A stretch of 64,000 nucleotides of DNA. Source: Microbacterium sp. HD4P20. Lineage in GTDB: Bacteria; Actinomycetota; Actinomycetes; Actinomycetales; Microbacteriaceae. Below, piece after piece: positions 7,228-23,829 of this stretch; position 1 is the stretch's first letter; every line of letters begins with the position of its first letter. The position numbers were made by a program, and so were the translations under genes. A model generated the notes under the pieces. The model ran no database searches and was not told where the DNA came from. It was given only the letters and a program-made list of their open reading frames with translations. The stretch is taken from positions 1 to 64,000 of the forward strand of contig NZ_JAHZQZ020000020.1 of assembly GCF_019449275.2 (NCBI RefSeq), read 5' to 3'.

Positions 7228-8928
7228 ATGGTGACGACCCGCACGCTGCCGATGGGCGAGCGCGCCTTCCTGCTCGAGTTCGCGTCGCTCGATGAGGTGC
7301 TGACCGTGCACGCCGCGCTCGCGGCATCACGCCCCGCGGGCGTGGTCGACCTCGTGCCCGCTGCCCGCACGGTGCTGGTATCTGTCGATCCGCATGAGCT
7401 CCCTGTGCCGGCGGCGCATGCGTGGGCGACCGCCGCCGCCGCCGGCGCCGAGCGTGCGGCGTCCAGCGACCGCGCGCTGGTCGAGCTCGACATCGTCTAC
7501 GACGGCGCCGATCTCGCCGAGACGGCAGCGCTTGTGGGTGTGACGGTGGACGAGCTCATCCGACGTCACTCGGCGGCCGAATGGACCGTCGCCTTCACCG
7601 GCTTCGCGCCGGGCTTCGGATATCTGGTGAGCCCAGACTGGCCGTTCGAGGTGCCGCGGCTGGACTCGCCGCGCACGCGAGTTCCGGCCGGTGCGGTGGG
7701 CCTGGCCGGCGGGTTCACCGGCGCCTACCCGCGCGAGACCCCGGGCGGGTGGCGTCTGATCGGCACGACTCGCACGCGGCTGTTCGACGCGGATGCCGCT
7801 GGGCCCACGGGCCTGGCGGGTCCCGCGCTCCTCGCCCCCGGTATGCGGGTCCGGTTCCGGCCGGCCACTGCGCGCCGCACGGCCTCGACGTTGCCGGGAA
7901 CAGGTGATCCGGCGGACGCGGGACCTTCGGCGGCGGATCGTCCTGCCTACGCCAGAACATGTGATTCGGGCGAGGCCGAGAAGTCGCTGAGGGAGACCGC
8001 CGTGAGCGAGCCCGCCAAATGGGGGACGGATGCGGCGGGCCCGCCGCCCGCCGAGAGCCCGGGCATCCGGATCGTCGAACCAGGCCTGCTGGCGACCCTG
8101 CAGGATCTGGGGCGGCGGGGCGCGGCCGCCGTCGGTGTGGCGGTGTCGGGAGCGCTCGACCGCGGAGCGCTCCGCACCGCGAACCGGCTGCTGGGCAACC
8201 CGGAGGGTGCCGCCGCGATCGAGGTGACGATGGGCGGGTTCCGGGCCGTGGCGACGACGGATCTGTGGCTCGCGGTGACGGGGGCGTGGGGGCCGGTGCT
8301 CCTGGACGGACGCGAGATCGACCCGTACCAGGCGCACGAATGGCGCGCCGGCTCGGAGGTGCAGCTGGAGTGGTTCGCGCACGGCGCACGGGCGTACGTC
8401 GCAGTGCGCGGCGGCTTCGACGGACGCCGGGCGCTGGGCTCGCGCGCGGCCGACCTGCTCGCCGGCCTGGGCTCGGGCGCCTTGCGGGCCGGCGATGCCC
8501 TGAGGGTTCGTCGCGACGCGGCGGCCGCGATCCCGGTCGCCGACCTCGTGCCGTGGAGCGCGCCGCACGACGACGAGCTCGTGATCGAGCTCGCGCCCGG
8601 TCCCCGCGCGGACTGGTTCGCCCCCGCCGCGCTCGAGGCCCTGTTCGAGGCGGTGTGGACGGTGTCCAACGACGCCGACCGGGTCGGTGTGCGCCTGGAC
8701 GGTCCCGAGCTCGCGCGCACGCGCCTCGACGAGCTGCCGAGCGAGGGCATGGTCCCCGGCGCGCTGCAGGTGCCGCCGAGCGGCCGGCCGACGATTCTCC
8801 TGGCCGACGGCCCGGTCACGGGCGGGTACCCGGTCATCGCGGTGGTGACGGATGCCGCGCTCGACCTGCTCGCGCAGGCCCGGCCGGGCACCCGCATCCG
8901 GTTCCGTCACGTCCGTCCATCCGGCTGA
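7228..8928 (+). CDS. 5-oxoprolinase subunits B and C fused (PxpB-PxpC, KipI-KipA type)
   Basis: A 566-residue fusion. Residues about 1-215 are a KipI/PxpB domain (FTGFAPGFGYL near residue 124, PRTRVPAGAVGLAGGFTGAYP). Residues about 280-566 are a KipA/PxpC domain starting with PGLLATLQDLGR and containing VAVSGALDRGALRTANRLLGN and GGYPVIAVVTD. A hydrophilic linker of about 60 residues of no recognised family joins them. The start at 7228 gives the expected PxpB N-terminus (MVTTRTLPMGERAFLLEF). The gene lies 22 bp after pxpA. In many bacteria B and C are separate; fusions are known, and this linker is long. Confidence 0.92.
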   Translation: MVTTRTLPMGERAFLLEFASLDEVLTVHAALAASRPAGVVDLVPAARTVLVSVDPHELPVPAAHAWATAAAAGAERAASSDRALVELDIVYDGADLAETAALVGVTVDELIRRHSAAEWTVAFTGFAPGFGYLVSPDWPFEVPRLDSPRTRVPAGAVGLAGGFTGAYPRETPGGWRLIGTTRTRLFDADAAGPTGLAGPALLAPGMRVRFRPATARRTASTLPGTGDPADAGPSAADRPAYARTCDSGEAEKSLRETAVSEPAKWGTDAAGPPPAESPGIRIVEPGLLATLQDLGRRGAAAVGVAVSGALDRGALRTANRLLGNPEGAAAIEVTMGGFRAVATTDLWLAVTGAWGPVLLDGREIDPYQAHEWRAGSEVQLEWFAHGARAYVAVRGGFDGRRALGSRAADLLAGLGSGALRAGDALRVRRDAAAAIPVADLVPWSAPHDDELVIELAPGPRADWFAPAALEALFEAVWTVSNDADRVGVRLDGPELARTRLDELPSEGMVPGALQVPPSGRPTILLADGPVTGGYPVIAVVTDAALDLLAQARPGTRIRFRHVRPSG

Positions 8929-8959
8929 CCCCGGCGCTACCGCCCGCACACCCGATCGG

Positions 8960-11599
8960 TCACCAGGCGCGCAGCGCCTCGGCGACCCCGTCGTGGTCGG
9001 ACTCGGGAAGCGCCAGGTGAACCGCCTCGGCCAGGGTCAGCTCGGCGCCGGCGGCCTCGCCCGCCGCCACGCTCTGCGGGTCGCGACCCCGGAGGATCTC
9101 GAGGTAGGGCGTGTGCACGGTGAACGCCTCGACGTCGAAGATGCCGATGCGCCGGCGAATCTCTCCGGCGGCCACTGCCAGCGCCGCCGCCCGCCACGCC
9201 TCACCGTGCGCGGCGGCTACCGCGCAGACGCCCTCCAGCCCGTACGCGACTCCCTCGTCGTAGTGCAGTCGAACCGATACGAGGAGCGTCTGGAGGAACT
9301 CCTCCTCTGCGAGATCGATATGCCCGAGCTGGAAGTTGAGCCGCGACCGGAGGTTGCCGGCGACCGAGGTCGTGTGGAGGTCGCCGCCCGCCTCGGCGAC
9401 GGCCGTCGCGCGATCGAAGTGCGCGAGCGCGTCATCGGTCGCCCCGCGCACCCACGCGAGCCGCCCGAGGGAGACCTCGGTGATCGCCTCCGCCCACCCG
9501 TTGCCGAGCTCTCGCAGCCGCACCACCGCGTCGCGCAGCTCGGCCTCCGCCCTGTCGGCGTCGGGGTCCGACAGCTGGACGCGTGCCGTCGCCCGCGCCG
9601 CGAGGGCCATTGCGGCGGCATCTTGATCACCGCTCTCGGTGAACAGCCGCACGCACTCGCCGAGCCCAGCGACGACCTGCTCGCTCGGGCGCTGCCACAT
9701 CTCGCCCCACAGGGCGAAGAACCACGCCACCGCGCGGGTGTGCGGGGTGATGGGCTGCTCGTGCTGCTTCTCGAGCAGCTCGAGCATCCACAGCCGCACC
9801 TCGGCGAAGAAGCCCGAGATCCACCAGTAGATGAGCAGGGACCACGCGAAGTCTCCGGCTTCGTCCAGCCGGTCGGTGTAGACGAGGTGCCGCACAGCGG
9901 CGCGCAGGTTCGGCAGGTCGAGGCCGAGGCGCACGACCGCGTCGGCCTGACCGGGGCCGCCGAGGTCGGGCGCGATCCGTGCGACCAGCGCGCGGTAGTA
10001 GTCGGCGTGGGCGAGCCGCACCCGGTCGGCATCGCCGCGGGCCTTGAGGCGGCCGATCGCGTACTCGCGGACGATCGCCAGCAGAGAGAAGACGCGGCGC
10101 CCGCCCATCTCGTGCTGCTTCACGAGCGAGCCGTCCACGAGGGCCGTCAGCGCGTCGATCGCCTGTCCGTCCCATGAGCGCCCGGCGCCCAGCGCCTCGA
10201 CCGCGTCGAGGGTGAAGCGCGTCGCGAAGACGCCGAGGTCTTCCAGCAGATCGCGCTGATGCTCGGGCAGCAGGCTCACGCTCCAGTCGATGGTCGCCCG
10301 CATCGTGCGATGCCGCTCGGGCAGATCGCGCACGGCGGCCGTCAGCAGCGGCAGGCTCTGCTCCAGTCGCTGTGCGATCCCCGCGGCGTCCAGGATGCGC
10401 ACCTTCGCGGCGGCGAGCTCGATCGCCAGCGGGAGTCCCTCGAGCGCCCGGCAGATGTCGGCCAGGTCGCGGGCGTTGCCGGCGGTGACTGCGAACCCGG
10501 GATCGATCGCCTGCGCACGGTCGACGAAGAGGGCCACCGCAGCCGTGCGCGTGTTCGGGTCGAGGCTGGCCGATGCCAGACCGACCGGTGTCGTGAGCGC
10601 GGGCACCTCGTACACGCGCTCGCCGCGAATACGCAGCACGATGCGGCTCGTGACGAGGAAGGTCGTCGTGGGCGCGACGTTGTACAGCCGCACGAGCGCG
10701 GGCGCGGCGTCGACGATCTGCTCGAAGTTGTCGAGCACCACGAGCGTGCGGCGACCGGCCAGCGCATGAGAGATGCGCTCCTCGAGCGCGGCTTCGCCGT
10801 TGTCGCGGATGCCGAGGTGGTACGCGATCGTCGGAAGCAGCAGCCCGGGCTCGAGCACGCCCTCGAGCAGCACGAAGAACACGCCGTCGGGGTAGAGGTC
10901 CTCGCACGCGAGCGCCGTTTCGATCGCGAGGCGGCTCTTGCCGATCCCGCCGGGACCGATGAGACTCACGACCCGGTCGGTGCCGCGGGCGAGGAGAGTG
11001 CGCACCGCGTCGACGTCCGCGTCGCGCCCGATCGTGGTGGTGTAGGGGACCGGGACTTTTCCGACGAGGGATGCCGAGGCATCCGTCATCGCGGAATCGT
11101 CGACCTGGCGCGACTCGTCGAAGCGCTCGGCCAACAGCATCGCGAGATCCCCGGCGACCTGGTCCTCCAGATCGGCCGACGTCTCGAAGGGCAGGTAGGC
11201 CGCGGTGTCGTCCGCCTGGATGCGCGCGATGAGCCCGACCAGACGCTCGTCCCGCTGATCGGCGGCTTTGATGTAGATGAGCTTCGGCATGGTCCGGGGC
11301 GCGAGGTTGTACTCGTCTTCGAGTCCCGACACCTCCTCGTCGGGCGCGACCCAGCCATAGCTGGATGCGTAGATGCCGACGAAGACGTCGCTCTGCGACA
11401 GATACGAGCGATACAGCTCTCGAGGCGGGTGCGGCCGGGCTCCGAGCTCGAACATCACCGGCGCGAGGCGCAGCCGTTCTATCGCGGCCCTGACCGCCTC
11501 TCGCTCTTCCGCGAGCTCGCGGAGGGTCGAGCTCACGAACACCCGGATGCGCTGGTCAGGCGTGCGGATCACGGGGTGCCGTACCCCAGTCATGAGCAC
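8960..11599 (-). CDS. DUF4062-STAND ATPase with TPR-like C-terminus
   Basis: An 879-residue multidomain protein. Residues about 17-110 match DUF4062 ([34 protein letters not shown]), a Rossmann-like domain often found at the N-terminus of signalling or defence NTPases. A STAND/NB-ARC-type ATPase follows, with Walker [12 protein letters not shown] near residue 214 and Walker [11 protein letters not shown] near residue 285, then [21 protein letters not shown], typical of the AfsR/LuxR-associated STAND group. The C-terminal 400 residues are helical and Ala-rich, consistent with TPR-like repeats. No HTH domain is seen. GTG 11599 is chosen for an AAGG 8 nt upstream; ATG 11593 is possible. It stands alone, convergent with pxpBC and divergent from rpoB. 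Role unknown: a ligand-sensing regulator or an anti-phage NTPase are both possible. Confidence 0.8.
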   Translation of the reverse strand: MLMTGVRHPVIRTPDQRIRVFVSSTLRELAEEREAVRAAIERLRLAPVMFELGARPHPPRELYRSYLSQSDVFVGIYASSYGWVAPDEEVSGLEDEYNLAPRTMPKLIYIKAADQRDERLVGLIARIQADDTAAYLPFETSADLEDQVAGDLAMLLAERFDESRQVDDSAMTDASASLVGKVPVPYTTTIGRDADVDAVRTLLARGTDRVVSLIGPGGIGKSRLAIETALACEDLYPDGVFFVLLEGVLEPGLLLPTIAYHLGIRDNGEAALEERISHALAGRRTLVVLDNFEQIVDAAPALVRLYNVAPTTTFLVTSRIVLRIRGERVYEVPALTTPVGLASASLDPNTRTAAVALFVDRAQAIDPGFAVTAGNARDLADICRALEGLPLAIELAAAKVRILDAAGIAQRLEQSLPLLTAAVRDLPERHRTMRATIDWSVSLLPEHQRDLLEDLGVFATRFTLDAVEALGAGRSWDGQAIDALTALVDGSLVKQHEMGGRRVFSLLAIVREYAIGRLKARGDADRVRLAHADYYRALVARIAPDLGGPGQADAVVRLGLDLPNLRAAVRHLVYTDRLDEAGDFAWSLLIYWWISGFFAEVRLWMLELLEKQHEQPITPHTRAVAWFFALWGEMWQRPSEQVVAGLGECVRLFTESGDQDAAAMALAARATARVQLSDPDADRAEAELRDAVVRLRELGNGWAEAITEVSLGRLAWVRGATDDALAHFDRATAVAEAGGDLHTTSVAGNLRSRLNFQLGHIDLAEEEFLQTLLVSVRLHYDEGVAYGLEGVCAVAAAHGEAWRAAALAVAAGEIRRRIGIFDVEAFTVHTPYLEILRGRDPQSVAAGEAAGAELTLAEAVHLALPESDHDGVAEALRAW

Positions 11600-11700
11600 A
11601 TCATGGACCTTGTGAGACCGTTGCCGCCATCACCTGGCCGCCAGAGAAGGGGTGGTCGGCGGTCTTATACCGCAGCATCCGAGACTTTTCAAGAATCAGG

Positions 11701-11729
11701 TGGACACGGCGCGTCATCGGGCGTATAGT
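11701..11729 (+). promoter_or_regulatory. Promoter of rpoBC
   Basis: A near-consensus housekeeping promoter: TGGACA at 11701-11706 and TATAGT at 11724-11729, spaced 17 bp. Transcription would start near 11736, giving a leader of about 155 nt before rpoB. The leader contains a small hairpin, CCTTGC/GCAAGG (11790-11806). Confidence 0.75.
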
Positions 11730-11889
11730 GGGTCCTTGCGCTCTTGGATTCCCCCTGCCCTCATATGGTGGTCGGCTGTGCCTGCGCCCCCTTGCTCCCC
11801 GCAAGGTGTGCCGCGCGGGTTTCGGGGACCGGAGCACTCCACCTGACGACAAGGAAACGAGCCCCACCGGGCCCACGGAGGTATTCCCC

Positions 11890-15390
<3,501 letters not shown>

Positions 15391-15437
15391 TCCGGCCAGG
15401 CAACGACAGAATTCCGACACAGGAGAACTGAGAACTA

Positions 15438-19310
<3,873 letters not shown>

Positions 19311-19350
19311 GTCGCGAGCGCTGCGAGCGTAGCGAGATCTCAGGTTAAAG

Positions 19351-19383
19351 CGAACGGCCCCGGCATCACGCCGGGGCCGTTCG
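19351..19383 (+). terminator. Intrinsic terminator after rpoC
   Basis: A perfect 14-bp stem: CGAACGGCCCCGGC (19351-19364) and its complement (19370-19383) around the loop ATCAC, 40 bp after the rpoC stop codon. There is no long T-run, which is usual in this GC range. It may also serve the convergent minus-strand operon ending at 19408. Confidence 0.85.
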
Positions 19384-19407
19384 TCGTTGCCGGATGAGGC
19401 CGAGTCG

Positions 19408-19986
19408 TCAGGGCCGGTCGTCGGCCGAACCGGACGAGCCGCCCCCGACGTTCTCTTTCACGTGGCCGGCGGCGGCCTGCGCCTCTTCTTTCACCTCGGT
19501 CGCGGCGTCCTCGGCGCTCGCCTTCACCTGCTCCACGGCATCCCGTGCGGGCTGCTCGAGCTGGGACGCCAGTTCCTTGGCGCCTTCGGCGGCGCTGTCG
19601 ACCAGCGGCTGTGCGGCATCGCGCAGCGATCGGGCGATGCGCCGCTCGGCATCGGTGGGCGGGGCCATCGAGGCGGCGAGCCAGCCGAGGCCGAGCGCGA
19701 CCAGGCCGACGGCCAACGGCGCTCCCTGCACCTTTCGGGCCGCTGTCTGGGGAAGCTCGCCGATGCCGTGCGCCGCCGAGTCCGTGGCCGACGTCACCGA
19801 ATCGCCGACATCCTCGGCCATTCCCATGACGCGCGTCTTGACGCCGTCGATCGCTCGCCGCAGGCGGGTCTTCTGCCGCTCCATCACCTTGCCGGGCGTG
19901 ACCTTGTCGGCCAGCGCGTCGACGTCGCGGCCGAGCTCGTCGCGCGTCACCTCGATCTCGGCGCGGAGTTGTTCGGTGTTGCTCAT
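19408..19986 (-). CDS. DUF3618 domain-containing membrane protein
   Basis: A 192-residue protein and last gene of a three-gene minus-strand operon. The N-terminus (EIEVTRDELGRDVDALADKV, residues about 10-29) matches the DUF3618 motif. It is followed by a basic amphipathic stretch, a transmembrane segment (APLAVGLVALGLGWLAASM) and a long Ala/Glu/Lys amphipathic helix ending in a Gly/Ser tail. Its ATG overlaps the stop codon of the preceding gene (ATGA), and GAGGAG is correctly spaced. DUF3618 proteins are often found beside holin-like proteins and stress genes; molecular function unknown. Confidence 0.85.
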   Translation of the reverse strand: MSNTEQLRAEIEVTRDELGRDVDALADKVTPGKVMERQKTRLRRAIDGVKTRVMGMAEDVGDSVTSATDSAAHGIGELPQTAARKVQGAPLAVGLVALGLGWLAASMAPPTDAERRIARSLRDAAQPLVDSAAEGAKELASQLEQPARDAVEQVKASAEDAATEVKEEAQAAAGHVKENVGGGSSGSADDRP

Positions 19987-20402
19987 GATCGGTTCTCCTC
20001 GTTCCTCTTCAGTGCTTCTGGGATCTCTTTGACGGTCTCGACGGTGCGGGGTGCCCCTCGCACGGCCTTCAGGCGGCTCATGCCGACGCTGTAGAGGACG
20101 CCCGCGACGACTCCCCACACCAGCGCGACGATGATCCCCGACCCCCCGCCGCCGACCAGCGTCGCCAAGGCCCACCACAGCGCGATCGACAGGAAGAGCA
20201 GCGTCATGGATGCCGCATAGCCCGCGCCGCCGAGCAGGCCCGCGCCCGCGCCCGCCTTCTTCGCGGAATCCTCCAGCTCGGCCTTCGCGAGCTCCAGCTC
20301 CTTGCGCATCAGCTCCGACAGGTCGCGCGATACCTCGCCGACGAGCTCGCCGACGGACGTGGTCGCCGCCTTCTGCTGCGACGGTGTCGGCATATCGCTC
20401 AT
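19983..20402 (-). CDS. Holin superfamily III-like (Phage_holin_3_6) membrane protein
   Basis: A 139-residue protein with a cytoplasmic amphipathic N-terminus (SVGELVGEVSRDLSELMRKE, then a Lys/Glu helix) and two hydrophobic segments (ASMTLLFLSIALWWALATLV and IIVALVWGVVAGVLYSVG). This matches the actinobacterial holin-X family, whose members are generally not phage lysis proteins. The ATG at 20402 has GGAG 7 nt upstream. It overlaps both neighbours by 4 bp (ATGA), so the three genes are translationally coupled. A role in envelope stress or membrane organisation is inference. Confidence 0.82.
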   Translation of the reverse strand: MSDMPTPSQQKAATTSVGELVGEVSRDLSELMRKELELAKAELEDSAKKAGAGAGLLGGAGYAASMTLLFLSIALWWALATLVGGGGSGIIVALVWGVVAGVLYSVGMSRLKAVRGAPRTVETVKEIPEALKRNEENRS

Positions 20403-21232
20403 CGCTGTGCTCCGTCTCTCGGCGCCCACTCGTCCTGGGCGCTCGCGTCGGCCGGAAGCACGTCCGGACGGCTCATCCCACGCCGCAGCGTCCCAGCGTC
20501 GTTGGCCTCGCCTTCGGGGGAGGCGCCGCCCAGTGCGCCCTCGCCGCGCTGCCCGCCGATGCCCGCGCCGGCCGCGCCGGTCCCGCCGGACGCGCTGACT
20601 CCGCCGGACGCGCCGGTCCCGCCGGACGCGCCGACTCCGCCGACCGCCCCGGCTCCGCCGGCGGTCACGGGTGTGGCGCGAGGTTCTCTCGATGCGCCGC
20701 TCTGCCCACCCGCGCTCGAGTCGGCCGCGCCGCCGGAACCGTCACCGTTCGAGACCAGGGCGCGCGTCAGCCGTCCCGCGACCAGCCCGACGCCCAGAGC
20801 CGCTACGAGGAACACACCCGTGTGGCGTCGCGCGAATCCGCGCACCTCTCGCACCAGATCGCCCGGTTCGCGCTGCTCCAGCCAGGACGCGGCCCGCTTC
20901 GTGTGGTCGCCGAGTCCGCGCACCACGCCGGTCGCCATGCCGCTCGCGCCAGACGACTGCGCCATCTCGGAGAACTCATCGCCCGTCGCACGCAACGCTT
21001 CCGCCGCCCGCTGCTGCTGGCTCGAGGCCTGCTCCGACAGCTGCGTGCGCGTCTCCTCGAAGAACCCGCGGGCGGCGTCCTTGGCATCCCGCGCGACCTT
21101 CCCCGCTTCATCTCCCGCGACATCCGCGACATGCATCGCGGCGGCATCCGCCTCGGCGACCGCCTCGACCGTGCGCTCGCGGGCGCCGCCCTGCTCGCCT
21201 GCGGGGCCGGATCCCATCTCATGAGTCGTCAT
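20399..21232 (-). CDS. Alanine-rich amphipathic protein with one membrane segment
   Basis: A 277-residue protein of unrecognised family and first gene of the operon. AAGGAG lies 6 nt before the ATG at 21232; the longer upstream reading frame is discounted. Residues about 17-90 form an Ala/Glu/Asp-rich amphipathic helix (VAEADAAAMHVADVAGDEAG) resembling apolipoprotein/LEA-type stress proteins. A basic segment and one transmembrane helix (about 139-156) follow, then a Gly/Ala/Ser repeat region (GASGGTGASGGVSASGG, about 190-235) encoded by 12-15 bp DNA repeats. Function unknown. Confidence 0.75.
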   Translation of the reverse strand: MTTHEMGSGPAGEQGGARERTVEAVAEADAAAMHVADVAGDEAGKVARDAKDAARGFFEETRTQLSEQASSQQQRAAEALRATGDEFSEMAQSSGASGMATGVVRGLGDHTKRAASWLEQREPGDLVREVRGFARRHTGVFLVAALGVGLVAGRLTRALVSNGDGSGGAADSSAGGQSGASREPRATPVTAGGAGAVGGVGASGGTGASGGVSASGGTGAAGAGIGGQRGEGALGGASPEGEANDAGTLRRGMSRPDVLPADASAQDEWAPRDGAQR

Positions 21233-21456
21233 CTCACACTCCTTCTGCTCGGGACGACGCCGGGGCCGATCACGGGGTGCCTGATCGAGTGCGTCGTCCC
21301 GATACCGTCGCCGCTGCCCCCTCCCTGACCGAGGGGCTTCACTCCCGCGACCCGGGGGAGTAATATCCGCGTCCCCTGCCGACACCGGGCTCTCACTGCG
21401 CGCCGTGCCGGGCCATCCGTCGTCGCGCCTTACCGTTTAACCGGAGGTGGGAGCCC

Positions 21457-22071
21457 ATGGCACGCATCGGCGGGCGCAACTCGTGGATCGCCGTGCCCGC
21501 GGGCGTGATCTGCGCGGTGGTCGTCGGCGCACTGGTGTGGCTGTCGCTGCCCATGGTGCCCGTGACGATGGCGTGGATCGGCGAGACGCTGCGGCGAGCC
21601 ACGACGCCCGAGCCCGCGCCGACAGGGGAGCCGTCGCCCGCGATGCAGGCGGCCGAGGGCGGCCCGATCGACTGCCGCACGCTGTACCCCGACGACCTGT
21701 GGAACGAGCTGACGTGGCAGGGCGGCTCGCTGCTCGGTCAGACCGCGGCGCCGCCGGCGACCCAGGCGGCATCGCTCGTGGAGGCGGTGGCACCGGAGGT
21801 GCTGGTCACGTGCGATTGGAGCTTCGCGTCGGGCGGCGTGGTCACGACGCTGTCGCGCGTGCCGGCGGATGCGCGGCCGATCGCCGAGGCGGCGTTCGCC
21901 GGTCAGGGGTTCTCGTGCACGACCTCCGATGCCGCCCTGGTGTGCGTGCGGACCAGCGGCGGGGTGCTCGAAGAGCACACGCTGCGCGATGACCTGTGGC
22001 TGGCGAGCATCGAGTCGCCGTGGCATCCCGAGGAGTACGGCGCCCGCCTGGAGCGCCACGTCTTCGGCTGA
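21457..22071 (+). CDS. Hypothetical membrane-anchored protein, paralogous to the convergent lipoprotein
   Basis: A 204-residue protein with GGAGG upstream of ATG 21457. An N-terminal signal anchor (AVPAGVICAVVVGALVWLSLP, about residues 12-32) precedes an extracytoplasmic domain with four conserved cysteines: IDCRTLYPDDLW, VLVTCDW, GFSCTTSD and LVCVR. The same cysteine and Trp/Leu pattern appears in the lipoprotein encoded convergently at 22085-22690, so the two look like diverged paralogues. Family and function not recognised. Confidence 0.75.
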   Translation: MARIGGRNSWIAVPAGVICAVVVGALVWLSLPMVPVTMAWIGETLRRATTPEPAPTGEPSPAMQAAEGGPIDCRTLYPDDLWNELTWQGGSLLGQTAAPPATQAASLVEAVAPEVLVTCDWSFASGGVVTTLSRVPADARPIAEAAFAGQGFSCTTSDAALVCVRTSGGVLEEHTLRDDLWLASIESPWHPEEYGARLERHVFG

Positions 22072-22084
22072 ACCGCGAAGCCCG

Positions 22085-22690
22085 CTACTCGAACAGGCTC
22101 GTCACGATGGATGCGGTGTATCCGCTCGGCGCGAGGTTCGAGAAGCTCGTGTCGATGAGAATGTCGTCGCGCCAGAACAGCGTGCGCCCGTCGGTGACCG
22201 GATACGTCTCGTTCTGCCACGTCTTCTCGCACCGCGTGCCGCCGTCGGGCGTGTAGCACGTGAACCCCTCGTCGTCGGCGAGCTGGTTGAGCAGGTCCAG
22301 TGCCGGCCCGCGCGAGAGGTACGTGATGGTCGTGATGAGGCCGGTGGTGTCGGTGGCGGGATCGCGCCAGACGCACACCAGGCTGCCGTCGGGCTGCGGA
22401 CCCGTCGGCGCGAACGCCGGGTCGTTCAGCGGGGTGCCTTCCAGCTGGGCCAGCACGTCGTCGTCGACGAGCGCGAGGCAGTCCTCAGGGATGTCGGCCG
22501 ATGCCGTGGCTGAAGGGGTCGGCGTCCCCCGGGGCGAGGATGTGGACGACGACGAGGAGGAGGGCGATGTGCTCGGCCGACCGGCGCCGCCGGACCCGCT
22601 GCCGCCCGCCTCGGGGGCGCACGCCGAGAGCAGAGCGGCGACGAAGACGGATGCCGCCGCCGCTGCGAGCCGTGATGCTCGGTGTGCCAT
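22085..22690 (-). CDS. Hypothetical lipoprotein, paralogue of the convergent gene
   Basis: A 201-residue protein starting at ATG 22690. The signal sequence ends in a lipobox LSAC (Cys near residue 24), followed by a Ser/Thr/Pro/Gly-rich linker of about 40 residues. The folded part has IPEDCLALVDDDVL, LVCVWRDP, GFTCYTPD and TRCEKTW, matching the cysteine layout of the neighbour at 21457-22071, and ends convergently 13 bp away from it. Predicted to sit on the outer face of the membrane. Function unknown. Confidence 0.78.
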   Translation of the reverse strand: MAHRASRLAAAAASVFVAALLSACAPEAGGSGSGGAGRPSTSPSSSSSSTSSPRGTPTPSATASADIPEDCLALVDDDVLAQLEGTPLNDPAFAPTGPQPDGSLVCVWRDPATDTTGLITTITYLSRGPALDLLNQLADDEGFTCYTPDGGTRCEKTWQNETYPVTDGRTLFWRDDILIDTSFSNLAPSGYTASIVTSLFE

Positions 22691-22742
22691 GGCGCCAGCG
22701 TAGAGGCATCCCGTCGGCCCACCTCGTGCACCGCGCCGCAAT

Positions 22743-22766
22743 CTCACGGCACGCCTGCGCCGTGAG
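22743..22766. promoter_or_regulatory. Inverted repeat in a divergent promoter region
   Basis: CTCACGGC (22743-22750) and GCCGTGAG (22759-22766) form an 8-bp inverted repeat with an 8-nt spacer, in the 137-bp region between the divergent genes at 22690 and 22828. It could be an operator or a hairpin in an untranslated leader. Confidence 0.4.
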
Positions 22767-22827
22767 CGGGGAAGCGGGGACTACTCTCGCACTGCGGGAA
22801 GCGTCCCCGCGGTGAGGAGTGCCTGCG

Positions 22828-23829
22828 ATGAGTGACCCCAAGTCGTCCTACGGCGAGCCCGTCGAGGAGCCCGGCAACGTCGATGATGTCGTCGGTCGCG
22901 CCAACGAGGGCCTGGCCGAGGCAGAAGCCGCCCGTCGTGACGCGGCCGCGCGCGCCGCCGCATCCGAGGAGGCGGACGCTCCAGAGTCCGCCGATGCCAC
23001 TGCCGCGCGGGCCGACGCCGCGGACACGTCCGAGGACGCGGGGCCGAGCGCCGCCGCATCCGCCCCCGCCGCTCCCGCTGAGGCCGAGCCCGACCCGTGG
23101 GAATCGGAGGAGGCGGCAGCCCTGGACTACCGCAGCACGCCGTCCGACACCGCGGTGTACTCGTCGGCCGACGACGATGCGCCGACCGTGGTCCACGCTC
23201 CGGTGGTGACTCCCAGCGAGCCGGTCGCCGAGACCGCCGTCGCGGGTCCCGCATACGCTCCGCAGCCCATCTTCGTCCAGGCGCCCGAGGCGCCGCGCCC
23301 CCGCGGCAACCGCGGCGCTGCCGGCGCGATCGGACTGCTCGCCGCGCTGGCCTTCGCCGTCCTCTACTTCGCCGCGTGGATGGGTTTCGGTGCCCTCGCG
23401 GGCGACGTCACCGGCGACAACGTCGGCACGACGGCCCTCGAGGCGCTCGGCACGTGGTCGCTGTGGGTTCCGGTGATCGTGTTCTTCCTCGCCTTCTGGC
23501 TGCTGGGCGCCATCATCAACCGCGGCCGCTGGGGCGCGTGGGTGGTGCTCGGGCTGCTGGTCGGCATCGCCGCGTACGGCGGCCACATCCTCGGTGCGCT
23601 GTTCCAGGCCCCGTTCTGGATGCTCACGGCCAGCGAGGGCGCGCAGCTGGTCGGGGCCGAACTGCTGGCCCCGCTGGCGATCGCGGCGTTCGTGATCGGG
23701 CGCGAGCTCACGATCTGGTTCGGTGCGTGGGTCGCCGCCCGCGGCAAGCGTGTCACCGAGCTCAACCTCGAGGCGCAGCGCGAGTACGAGCGCACGCTCG
23801 AGGCGGGCCCGCAGCTCGTTCGGCAGTAG
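22828..23829 (+). CDS. Hypothetical multi-pass membrane protein with acidic N-terminal tail
   Basis: A 333-residue protein with GAGGAG 8 nt upstream of ATG 22828. The first 150 residues are a disordered Ala/Glu/Asp/Pro tail. A basic patch (PRPRGNRGAAG) then leads into about four transmembrane helices (IGLLAALAFAVLYFAAWMGF, WVPVIVFFLAFWLLGAII, WVVLGLLVGIAAYGGHIL, LLAPLAIAAFVIGREL) and a short cytoplasmic C-terminus. The stop codon touches the next start (TAGATG), so the two genes are coupled. No family recognised. Confidence 0.75.
   Translation: MSDPKSSYGEPVEEPGNVDDVVGRANEGLAEAEAARRDAAARAAASEEADAPESADATAARADAADTSEDAGPSAAASAPAAPAEAEPDPWESEEAAALDYRSTPSDTAVYSSADDDAPTVVHAPVVTPSEPVAETAVAGPAYAPQPIFVQAPEAPRPRGNRGAAGAIGLLAALAFAVLYFAAWMGFGALAGDVTGDNVGTTALEALGTWSLWVPVIVFFLAFWLLGAIINRGRWGAWVVLGLLVGIAAYGGHILGALFQAPFWMLTASEGAQLVGAELLAPLAIAAFVIGRELTIWFGAWVAARGKRVTELNLEAQREYERTLEAGPQLVRQ

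Noticed and set aside
19983..20402. Prophage remnant because of the holin-like protein
   Set aside because: No endolysin, tail or integrase genes; the holin superfamily III member lies in a small actinobacterial operon and is not a phage lysis cassette.
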